From DASSNR01 sp036278935 (GTDB lineage: Bacteria > Gemmatimonadota > Gemmatimonadetes > Gemmatimonadales > Gemmatimonadaceae), in contig DASUKA010000074.1 of assembly GCA_036278935.1 (NCBI GenBank), positions 1-43,694 on the forward strand: 43,694 bases of DNA, written 5' to 3'. A program made the translations under genes and the position numbers. Positions 30,448 through 36,567 of this stretch are shown here, piece after piece. The notes under the pieces are model-generated. The model worked only from the letters and a program-made list of their open reading frames with translations. It had not been told where the DNA came from and made no database searches. How positions within the stretch are numbered: the stretch's first letter is position 1; the number at the start of each line of letters is the position of its first letter.

Positions 30448-30748
30448 ATCGCGGAAGTGATGGTTAAAGCGTGCGATAGCGCAAGTGACCTTGCGTGTGA
30501 CCACAGGTGCTTTGCCATCTGTTCGGGCATTGACCGTCGGTGCAAACAACCGTCGCGCCCCTCGCGAAAGCTCCCATGCAATGCCCGAAGACCTCCCGGC
30601 ATACGTCCATCTTCAGGCCGTCTACAGGTGCAGAAGTAACCGGCTATCGAGGCTGTATCGGCATCCTATCGGGCTTGACAAGTTGCCTACAAGGCTACAT
30701 CTTCGTCCCTGTCTGGAATGCGGGAGCCGACACCAACCCGGAGGGGCG
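30448..30748. other. Gene-poor stretch downstream of the iterons
   Basis: About 300 bp without a convincing gene. It holds the two inverted GTGAC boxes (30485, 30497), and from 30675 the rightward promoter with its operator. The sequence looks less GC-rich than the flanking genes, which fits an origin or control region. Confidence 0.5.
30675..30703 (+). promoter_or_regulatory. Rightward early promoter with operator in the spacer
   Basis: -35 TTGACA (30675-30680, perfect consensus), 17-nt spacer, -10 CATCTT (30698-30703, weak). The spacer is two bases plus the palindrome TTGCCT-ACA-AGGCTA (30683-30697), exactly the geometry of the early leftward promoter at 10455-10483. It drives the rightward genes from 30884, possibly to the terminator at 35222. 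Confidence 0.7.
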
Positions 30749-30844
30749 ATGGAGGCGGGAACGCGTGGGCGCAGCCCACCACGACGGCAGGTGCGGGACC
30801 AAGCGACCACGGGAGCCCCAGCGATACCGCGCTGCGCTCCCTAG
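30749..30844 (+). CDS. Possible 31-aa leader ORF
   Basis: ATG at 30749 behind GGAGGGGCG, a good ribosome site, opens a frame of 31 codons rich in Arg, Pro and Ala (MEAGTRGRSPPRRQ at the start). It lies about 40 nt after the predicted transcription start and before the first clear gene. It could be a leader peptide or nothing; composition is not convincing by itself. Confidence 0.3.
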   Translation: MEAGTRGRSPPRRQVRDQATTGAPAIPRCAP

Positions 30845-30883
30845 ACCGGCAGCACCACCAGCAGCACCACCCAAGGAGGCACC

Positions 30884-31294
30884 ATGGAGCGCGAGTTGGC
30901 AGCACTGTTCGAGGTGATCGTGAAGCCACGACCATTACCAGGTCGTGAGGACTGGCGGGACGGCTGGACGGAGGAGGTCCGCATCGGCGGCGTGGAGTTC
31001 CGCGTGACGATGGTGCGGCACGAAACGACCCCGCGCGCCCCATGGCGGCGACCGCGCGTGTGGTGGGGCGCAACGATTCACTCGCTGCCCGACGAAGGGC
31101 TCCGCTTTCAGGGACGCGTCAACGCCAACAGCACGCTCGTGCATCTCTTCCGCGTAGCCGGCCTGCTGCTTCAAGGTCAGTGCGGACACTGGACCACATG
31201 CTGGCACTACGATCGCGCGCTCGGTGCGTGCGATGCCTGTGCGGCCGAGGTGGCTGAGGCGCGCGCCGAGGCCGCCGAGGCGGTGCCAGCATGA
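30884..31294 (+). CDS. Hypothetical protein, first gene of the rightward operon
   Basis: Protein of 136 aa, not recognised. AAGGAGG ribosome site at the right distance. A beta-rich, Arg/Trp-rich centre (VRIGGVEFRVTMV; RRPRVWWGATIHS) is followed by a C-terminal part with Cys and His (GQCGHWTTCWHYD, GACDACAAE), a possible zinc site. The stop overlaps the next start (ATGA). Confidence 0.65.
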   Translation: MERELAALFEVIVKPRPLPGREDWRDGWTEEVRIGGVEFRVTMVRHETTPRAPWRRPRVWWGATIHSLPDEGLRFQGRVNANSTLVHLFRVAGLLLQGQCGHWTTCWHYDRALGACDACAAEVAEARAEAAEAVPA

Positions 31295-31521
31295 CCGCCA
31301 TGTCCAAGCCGGTGAGTCGCGAGGTCATCATCGACGGCCGGGTCTACGTGGCCACCTTCGCGCACGCGGGCGTCACACTCCGCGAGAAGGGGAAGCGCAC
31401 GACGTACGGCCCGGTGAGCTGGGGACGCATCCTGCTCGACGGCGCGCGGATGATGGCAGACGAGGCCATCCAGGAGCGCCACGCGCGGCGGAAGGTGTCC
31501 CGCGGCCTGCTCCGGCGGTGA
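31291..31521 (+). CDS. Small basic hypothetical protein
   Basis: Protein of 76 aa. The first part is beta (VIIDGRVYVATFAHAG), then a basic stretch (LREKGKRTTYGPVSWGRIL), then a helix rich in Arg (DEAIQERHARRKVSRGLL). It could bind nucleic acid. The start overlaps the preceding stop; an ATG four codons in is an alternative. No family recognised. Confidence 0.6.
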   Translation: MTAMSKPVSREVIIDGRVYVATFAHAGVTLREKGKRTTYGPVSWGRILLDGARMMADEAIQERHARRKVSRGLLRR

Positions 31522-31524
31522 CCG

Positions 31525-31692
31525 ATGCCACGACCATCCCGCAAGGTCCGGTGCCCGGAGTGCGGGCACCGGGTGAAGGGGCGCAAGGTGCGCCTGTGTA
31601 AACGCTGTTTCGCTGACTGGCAGCGCACCGTCCTCGCGACGATCGCGCTCCGGGTCTCCCGCCGCACCCCCTATTCGCTCGGAGAAGCCTGA
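31525..31692 (+). CDS. 55-aa zinc-ribbon protein
   Basis: This short frame starts at the ATG 31525-31527 and ends in a TGATG overlap with the Gp157 gene at 31692. It encodes RCPECGHRVKGRKVRLCKRCF, written here in two halves: a C-x2-C pair (RCPECG) and a second C-x2-C pair (LCKRCF), about 17 residues apart, a classic zinc ribbon. A basic helix follows. A likely DNA- or RNA-binding partner of the neighbours. Confidence 0.65.
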   Translation: MPRPSRKVRCPECGHRVKGRKVRLCKRCFADWQRTVLATIALRVSRRTPYSLGEA

Positions 31693-32240
31693 TGACGACC
31701 GCCTTGAAATTGTACGGCACCACTGATGCGCTGCTCACGGTCCGCACGTGGATCGAGGAGCATGCCGATGAGATCATCGCGGCCGGCGGCGAGATGCCGG
31801 CCGAACTGGCCGCCCTGGTAGACGAAGCGGAGGGCGCGTTCGAGGAGAAGGTGGAGCGCGTAGCGCTGTACATCCGGGAGCTCCTGAGCACCGCCAAGGC
31901 CGTGAAGGAGGAAGCGGATCGACTCGCAGCCCGCGCGAGGCACATGGAGCGCGCGGCCGATGGGCTCAAGGGGTATCTCCTCGCGCAACTCCAGCGGGCC
32001 GATGTGCAGAAGGTGGCCGGCCAGCTCGTGACCGTGCGCCGGCAGAAGAGCCCGCCGAGCGTGCGCTGTGCCGTGGAGCCGGCCGCGCTGTTCGACCGGT
32101 GGGGCGGTCTCTACGTGCAGCGCAAGGAGACGTACACGCTCGATAGCAAGGCGATCATCGCCGCGTACAAAGCGCACGGCGACGACATGATCCCCGTGGA
32201 TGTCACGGTGGAACAAGGGGAACATGTCCGCATTGCCTGA
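31692..32240 (+). CDS. Siphovirus Gp157 family protein
   Basis: Protein of 182 aa with the hallmarks of Gp157: a long charged coiled coil (about 50-95, EKVERVALYIRELLSTAKAV, KEEADRLAARARHMERAADG) followed by LKGYLLAQLQRADVQKVAG, a conserved switch into a small beta domain (VTVRRQKSPPSVRCA) and VQRKETYTLDSKAIIAAYKA at the end. The family is common next to phage recombination genes; its exact task is unknown. The start overlaps the upstream stop. Confidence 0.85.
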   Translation: MTTALKLYGTTDALLTVRTWIEEHADEIIAAGGEMPAELAALVDEAEGAFEEKVERVALYIRELLSTAKAVKEEADRLAARARHMERAADGLKGYLLAQLQRADVQKVAGQLVTVRRQKSPPSVRCAVEPAALFDRWGGLYVQRKETYTLDSKAIIAAYKAHGDDMIPVDVTVEQGEHVRIA

Positions 32241-32433
32241 CACCACCGTGCTCCACGTGGCGGGCGGGAAGGTCACCCCGGCCGAGTTGCTTCGGCAGCA
32301 CGCCCGCCACTGGCGCCGGCTCCGCACCGTCGAGCCGTTGCGCCCGAAGGGCTGGACCGCCGACGACTGCATGCGCGAGGCCGAAGCTCTCGATGCCGTC
32401 GCGGTCATGCTGGAGACGCCACGCCATGGGTAG
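32224..32433 (+). CDS. Small hypothetical protein
   Basis: Protein of 69 aa. A short beta start (TTVLHVAGGKVTPAELL) is followed by an Arg-rich helix (RQHARHWRRLRTVEPLRPKG) and an acidic helix (DDCMREAEALDAVAVMLE). AAGGGG ribosome site. It overlaps the 3' end of the Gp157 gene by 17 bp and the next gene by 8 bp, so it belongs to a tight operon. No family recognised. Confidence 0.55.
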   Translation: MSALPDTTVLHVAGGKVTPAELLRQHARHWRRLRTVEPLRPKGWTADDCMREAEALDAVAVMLETPRHG

Positions 32434-32596
32434 CCTCTTCCTCGGCATTGGCATCGGCTTGGTCTGTGGCGCCTGCTTCGGCGTGCTCATCGCTGGCATG
32501 TGCGCCGCCGCCGCACGTGCTGACTCCGTGCGACCATCGGTGCAGCCCGCGCGCCGCACCATTGCTATTCACCCCTACTTGAGGCTCGTGAAATGA
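32426..32596 (+). CDS. Small single-pass membrane protein
   Basis: Protein of 56 aa. A Gly/Cys-containing transmembrane helix occupies residues 3-28 (LFLGIGIGLVCGACFGVLIA), followed by a short basic tail. The start at 32426-32428 lies inside the preceding gene, and its end overlaps the DnaN start by 4 bp (32593-32596). It is short, so only moderate confidence. Confidence 0.5.
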   Translation: MGSLFLGIGIGLVCGACFGVLIAGMCAAAARADSVRPSVQPARRTIAIHPYLRLVK

Positions 32597-33729
32597 CGGC
32601 GGTTGCCGCCCAATCGCTCCACGCCACCATTGCCCCGCGCGCGCTGGCGGATGCGCTCGCGAAGCTGCTCCCGCTGGCCCGCGGTGCGAACATCCTGCCC
32701 GTGCTGGGCTGCGTCCGGATCTCGAGCGGACACGGCGCGCTCCACCTGAGCGCCACCGATCTCGACCAACACCTCGCCGTGCGTGTCAACGCGGAGGTGC
32801 GCACGCCCGGCCTCATCCTGGCGCCTGCCGCGCAGCTCGCGCAACTCGCGAAGCTCGCCGCCGGCAGCACGCTCACCATCCAGGACAGCGAAGGCCGGTG
32901 CGTCGTCACCTCGGGCAAGAGTCGCACGCGGCTCCTGAGCCCGCCAGTAGACGAGTGGCCGGTGGCGCCCGAGGTGAGCGAGACCACGATCACCTTGCCG
33001 GCTGCGCCGCTGCTCGACGCGATGGCGCGCGTGGCGTTCGCGGCATCGTCCGAGGGGTTCCGCCCGATCTTGAACGGGGTGCTCTGGGAGCTGGACGCCG
33101 GCACGCTCCGGCTCGTGGCGACTGATGGGCACCGGATGGCGATGGCTGAGCGCGCCGTGGATGGCGTGAGTTCGGACCGCCGGCCGATCGTGCCGGCACG
33201 CGCCATCGAGGCCGCGCGGAAGGTGTTCAGCGCAGACGACGAGACGCTCCGCGTCACGCTGGACGACACACGTATCCGCATCGAGAGCGCGACCGCCACG
33301 CTGGTGGCCCGCCTCGTCGAGGGGCCGTATCCCGATTACCGCCGCGTGCTGCCGAAGGAGAGCACTATCGCGGCCATCGTGGACCGGGCGGCGCTCCTGG
33401 CCGTCGTGCGGCGCGTGGCGGTGCTTGCCTCCCGTGACACGCGCAAGGTCACGCTCGCCCTGTCAGCCGATGGCGTTATCGTCACCGCAAGCACGGCCGA
33501 TGCCGGCGATGCGACGGACACTGCGCCGGTCGAGGCGTACACGGGCGAGCCGATCACCCTCGGCGTGAATGCGTCGTACCTGTTGGAGGGGCTGGGCGCA
33601 CTCGCCACCGAGCGCGTGCAGCTCTTCCTCGGCACGCCGGAGCGCGCGGTCCTGCTCTGTCCTGTGGACCCACCGCCGGAGATGGGCGACTACCGGCAAC
33701 TCCTCATGCCGATGCGGCTGCTGGATTAG
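32593..33729 (+). CDS. dnaN: DNA polymerase III beta subunit (sliding clamp)
   Basis: Protein of 378 aa, the normal length of bacterial DnaN. Three clamp domains are visible. The first has LAKLLPLARGANILPVLGCV and LHLSATDLDQHLAVRV, the second LLDAMARVAFAASSEGFRPI, LNGVLWEL and LRLVATDGHRMAMAE, and the third ARLVEGPYPDYRRVLPKEST plus the C-terminal YRQLLMPMRLLD (usual M-P-M/V-R-L). It would form the ring that tethers polymerase. A phage-borne complete clamp is uncommon. No polymerase or clamp loader is present here, so it must serve host polymerase III or another host enzyme. The start overlaps the previous stop (ATGA). Confidence 0.95.
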   Translation: MTAVAAQSLHATIAPRALADALAKLLPLARGANILPVLGCVRISSGHGALHLSATDLDQHLAVRVNAEVRTPGLILAPAAQLAQLAKLAAGSTLTIQDSEGRCVVTSGKSRTRLLSPPVDEWPVAPEVSETTITLPAAPLLDAMARVAFAASSEGFRPILNGVLWELDAGTLRLVATDGHRMAMAERAVDGVSSDRRPIVPARAIEAARKVFSADDETLRVTLDDTRIRIESATATLVARLVEGPYPDYRRVLPKESTIAAIVDRAALLAVVRRVAVLASRDTRKVTLALSADGVIVTASTADAGDATDTAPVEAYTGEPITLGVNASYLLEGLGALATERVQLFLGTPERAVLLCPVDPPPEMGDYRQLLMPMRLLD

Positions 33730-33804
33730 CCCGCGTGACCATTTCGATACCCGGCGCGTCCTCTCTTTGTGCGCCGATCCCGATTCTTTCACTCGAGGTG
33801 TAAC

Positions 33805-34923
33805 ATGCGTACGACCCATGGCGTTATGCTGCTGCTGGTGTGCTCGTTGATGGCGTGCGGGGGCGATAGCCCCACCGCGCCGCCGCCCCCGCCGAGTGCT
33901 GGCCCGTTGGCGCTCGCGATCGTGAGCGGGCAGGGGCAGACGGTGCAGGCGGGAGTGCACCGGCTCGGCGCGCCCGTCGTCAGTCAGATGGTGCGCACGC
34001 CGGAGGGCCGGCTCGTGATGCGGATGGTGGGCTCCGCGCAGACCGTGGTCTCCGGCTCGCCGGTGCCCGGCGCGGTGGTGTGCGCCGTCTCGACCGACAG
34101 CGTGCATGAGCTCGTGCCGTTCACGCCCTGCACCAATACCGACAGCGCGGGACAGGCGACGTTCTTCTTCACGCCGCCCACGACGGTGGGCGAGGCGAGT
34201 GCGGAGATCCGTGGCACGCTCGGCAATCAGCCGGCCGTGTTCGACACTGCGCAGGCGATGGTCACGGCCGGCCCGGCGGCCTCGCTCGTGCTCTCCGCGC
34301 AGGCGATGGTGGTGTTCACGGGCCAGATGTTCGACTGGCGCACGCTCCTCGACAGCGCGGCCGATGCGTACGGCAACCCGCTCCAGACGGACAGCGCCAG
34401 GGTGAACGGCGATACCCTGCTCGCGAGCGAGGGCACAGGGCAGGTGCACTACGCGATGGGGAATGCGGGGCAGGATGTGGCGGTCACCGCGCTGGCCGAT
34501 CTCTCGGGAACGGTCTGGATGGCCTCCTACCGCTGCCGCGGGACGGTCAGCGGTGGCTCGGATAGCGTGGTGGTCTCGGTGACGACGGCGAGCTGGCCGG
34601 CCGCGCAGGCGCACTACGCCGCGCTCGAAGGCGACAGCACGCTCGGGGTACCGCCGATCCGTGACGCGCACAGTGCGATCCTCAGCATGGAGCTCATGGG
34701 GAGCAAAGTCTCGTGGCGCGGGAGCACGGCCGACACCTCGAGCATCAACGCGCTGATGCACATCGAGCAATTCCCGGACAGCGTGCGCTACATCCAAGGG
34801 ACCGGCATCGGCTTTCGTGGTACGGCGACCCTGTCCGGCATGGCGCCCCGCACGTACACGGGTGGCTTGGCGTGCCCGGACGGCTCCACGGACATGGGCG
34901 CTGTCGAGCTGGTGGAGCAGTAG
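33805..34923 (+). CDS. Secreted lipoprotein with Ig-like domain(s)
   Basis: Protein of 372 aa. Signal peptide with lipobox LMAC (Cys18), then GGDSPTAPPPPP linker, then an Ig-like/Big domain that begins LALAIVSGQGQTVQAG (about 35-160) with SGSPVPGAVVCA and ATFFFTPP strands, a second beta unit, and a C-terminal beta domain with ALEGDSTLGVP. This layout is common in Gemmatimonadota-like secreted proteins. GAGGTG ribosome site; ATG at 33805-33807. In a phage it could act in lysogenic conversion or superinfection exclusion. The gene is in the rightward operon with a second lipoprotein. Confidence 0.75.
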   Translation: MRTTHGVMLLLVCSLMACGGDSPTAPPPPPSAGPLALAIVSGQGQTVQAGVHRLGAPVVSQMVRTPEGRLVMRMVGSAQTVVSGSPVPGAVVCAVSTDSVHELVPFTPCTNTDSAGQATFFFTPPTTVGEASAEIRGTLGNQPAVFDTAQAMVTAGPAASLVLSAQAMVVFTGQMFDWRTLLDSAADAYGNPLQTDSARVNGDTLLASEGTGQVHYAMGNAGQDVAVTALADLSGTVWMASYRCRGTVSGGSDSVVVSVTTASWPAAQAHYAALEGDSTLGVPPIRDAHSAILSMELMGSKVSWRGSTADTSSINALMHIEQFPDSVRYIQGTGIGFRGTATLSGMAPRTYTGGLACPDGSTDMGAVELVEQ

Positions 34924-34927
34924 CGCC

Positions 34928-35194
34928 ATGCGGACCATCGCCATCATGCTGGCGCTCGCGCTCATGGGCTGTGGTGGCGCGGCGCACGTGACCGCGCCCG
35001 CAGAAACGGACTGCTCCACCGAGATCGCCGCCCACATCCAGAAGTGGGGCGACATCCCGTACATCCGCACCGATGAGCCGGGGGAAGTGACGTTTGTGCA
35101 CACCAGCGCGGATTACCGCCAGACGTTCGTGTTCCAGTGGGGCGCGGGCATCAAAGGATGTCATGTCACCGAGACCGCGGAACCCATCGGCTGA
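34928..35194 (+). CDS. Small lipoprotein
   Basis: Protein of 88 aa. The signal peptide IAIMLALALMGC gives a lipobox with Cys15. The mature part is a small domain with two further Cys (around 31 and 80) that could form a disulfide: TDCSTEIAAHIQKW, VTFVHTSADYRQTFVFQW, IKGCHVTETAE. It follows the larger lipoprotein by 4 bp and ends 27 bp before a strong terminator. Superinfection exclusion or a surface function are possibilities only. Confidence 0.75.
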   Translation: MRTIAIMLALALMGCGGAAHVTAPAETDCSTEIAAHIQKWGDIPYIRTDEPGEVTFVHTSADYRQTFVFQWGAGIKGCHVTETAEPIG

Positions 35195-35221
35195 GCGACG
35201 ACGCTCTCCTGACCACGGAAG

Positions 35222-35247
35222 GGCCGGGCAACCGGCCATTTTGCTTT
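35222..35247 (+). terminator. Rho-independent terminator after the lipoprotein genes
   Basis: A perfect 6-bp stem GGCCGG / CCGGCC (35222-35227 and 35232-35237) with a GCAA tetraloop is followed by ATTTTGCTTT. It ends the rightward unit from 30675 and separates it from the next promoter 16 bp further on. Confidence 0.85.
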
Positions 35248-35262
35248 GGTGCCTCTTTGGGG

Positions 35263-35290
35263 TTGACGTGTAAACGCCGGCTGCTATATT
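35263..35290 (+). promoter_or_regulatory. Rightward promoter of the SprT-like operon
   Basis: -35 TTGACG (35263-35268), 16-nt spacer, -10 TATATT (35285-35290). The operator TAGCCT-GTG-AGGCTG (35290-35304) begins at the last base of the -10, the same arrangement as at the late leftward promoters. The spacer contains the recurrent 10-mer CGTGTAAACG (35267-35276). Confidence 0.75.
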
Positions 35291-35304
35291 AGCCTGTGAG
35301 GCTG
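35290..35304. promoter_or_regulatory. Palindromic operator TAGCCT-GTG-AGGCTG
   Basis: Matches TAGCCTNNNAGGCTA except the last base. It covers the predicted transcription start near 35297. Part of the genome-wide set. Confidence 0.7.
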
Positions 35305-35344
35305 ATACCGCAGCCCGCGAGACCACACACCCAAGGAGAGCACC

Positions 35345-35527
35345 ATGTCACGGACGCAATGCGAAGCACTCAGGCTGATGCAGGAGCAGCGCATCGGCGC
35401 GGTCCGCACGCACGATCACCGCTGGGTTTGGCATGAGGATGTCCGGCAGAGCGAGCGAGACGCCCGCGCGGTCGTCGCCGTGCTCGGCCGCCGCACCATG
35501 GCGTCCGACCTCGAGGAGGACCGCTAA
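35345..35527 (+). CDS. Small basic hypothetical protein
   Basis: Protein of 60 aa with an AAGGAGAG ribosome site 6-7 nt before the ATG. It is helical at the start (CEALRLMQEQRIGAVR), then HDHRWVWHED, an Arg-rich helix (QSERDARAVVAVLGRR) and an acidic end. First gene behind the promoter at 35263. No family recognised. Confidence 0.6.
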   Translation: MSRTQCEALRLMQEQRIGAVRTHDHRWVWHEDVRQSERDARAVVAVLGRRTMASDLEEDR

Positions 35528-35529
35528 CC

Positions 35530-36123
35530 ATGGCCACCACACACGAGACCCGCGAGGCATGGTTGACCGCGCTGGCCCATGCCATGGCGCCCATGTTCGC
35601 ATCGCTGGACCACCCGCTGCCGAAGAAGCTCCGGGTCGCTGCCGGCTGGCCCTCCAGTGGAGGTCTGTCGAAGAAGGGCGGGAGCCGCACCATCGGGGAG
35701 TGCTGTCACGCCGCCATGTCGCGGGATGGGAGCGTCGAAATCTTCATCTCGCCCATGCTGGCTGAGCCAATGCGCGTGGCGGATGTGCTGGCCCACGAGC
35801 TGGCACACGCGGCGCTCGGCCACGGCGTGGGCCACCGCGCCCCGTTCGCTCGGCTGGCCGGCAAGCTGGGGCTGGTCGGCCCGGCGACCGCGACCGAGGC
35901 CGGGCCGGAGTTCCTGGCGTGGGCGAGGCCGCTGGTGGAAGCGCTCGGCCCCTATCCGCACGCCGCCATTGTGCCGATGATGCGCGAGACGAAGCAGACC
36001 ACGCGGATGATTAAGTGCGAGTGCCACGGCTGTGGCTACGTCTGCCGCACCACGCAGAAATGGATCGATGCCGTAGGGGCGCCGCACTGCCCGGAGCACG
36101 GGGAGATGGAGGTCGCCGCGTGA
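35530..36123 (+). CDS. SprT-like zinc metalloprotein with C-terminal zinc ribbon
   Basis: Protein of 197 aa. HELAH (89-93) followed by LGHGVGH is the H-E-x-x-H core of SprT/WLM-like zincins. Before it GECCHAAMSRDGSVEIFISP is typical for the phage branch. The C-terminal ribbon (KCECHGCGYVC and PHCPEHGEM) binds a second zinc, as in SprT proteins. Possible roles are DNA-protein crosslink repair or processing of a DNA-bound protein; the substrate is not known. Two bases after the previous stop. Confidence 0.8.
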   Translation: MATTHETREAWLTALAHAMAPMFASLDHPLPKKLRVAAGWPSSGGLSKKGGSRTIGECCHAAMSRDGSVEIFISPMLAEPMRVADVLAHELAHAALGHGVGHRAPFARLAGKLGLVGPATATEAGPEFLAWARPLVEALGPYPHAAIVPMMRETKQTTRMIKCECHGCGYVCRTTQKWIDAVGAPHCPEHGEMEVAA

Positions 36124-36416
36124 GTGATGCCGCCCTGGCACGCGCAATGCTCACAGAGATGGCGCTCACCCGGCGCCAGCTCGCCTACATCGTGGGATGC
36201 AGCCGGCGCCAACTCGCGCGCATCGTGGCCGGCCGTGCGCCGCTCCCTACCGATGTGCGCGAGACGTGCCGGCTGCTCGTGCAGGGATTCCGCCGGGCAC
36301 GCCGGCAGCATACACCAGCCCCGCCCGTGCGCCTGCCGTCCGCGCGCCGGCCGGTGGACATCATGGGGTCGCTGGCGGCTCCTGTTGCGCGCCGGCCTGC
36401 CGCCCCGAGTCAATAG
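36120..36416 (+). CDS. Helix-turn-helix regulator-like protein
   Basis: Protein of 98 aa starting with GTG in a GTGA overlap with the SprT-like gene. The first 45 residues (MLTEMALTRRQLAYIVGCSR, RQLARIVAGRAPLPTDVRET) form a clear XRE-type helix-turn-helix. The tail is Arg/Pro-rich and disordered. Its 3' end overlaps the convergent gene ending at 36361 by 56 bp. It could be an additional regulator, possibly acting on the same operators. Confidence 0.65.
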   Translation: MSDAALARAMLTEMALTRRQLAYIVGCSRRQLARIVAGRAPLPTDVRETCRLLVQGFRRARRQHTPAPPVRLPSARRPVDIMGSLAAPVARRPAAPSQ

Positions 36417-36567
36417 CCATCGCGATGGACGTGCCGATCGCGCGAGCGTCCCGGTCACCCGGGTAACGCTCGCGCAACTCGGTGGCGAGCTGGATGAGTG
36501 CGTCGTCGCCACCCTCGGCCGCCGCGAAGAAGCGATCCCAATACCGGCCGATCTCTGCCTGTGTCAT
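36361..36567 (-). CDS. Small hypothetical protein after the MuF gene
   Basis: Protein of 68 aa from ATG at 36565-36567 overlapping the MuF stop (ATGA). It is helical and acidic (AEIGRYWDRFFAAAEGGDDA, IQLATELRERYPGDRDARA). As the last gene after a MuF/metallopeptidase fusion it sits where an immunity or accessory protein would be expected; only position supports that idea. Confidence 0.6.
   Translation of the reverse strand: MTQAEIGRYWDRFFAAAEGGDDALIQLATELRERYPGDRDARAIGTSIAMAIDSGRQAGAQQEPPATP

Noticed and set aside
32431..32445. TAGCCT half-site
   Set aside because: Inside coding sequence and the second half (CCTCGG) does not match the palindrome.
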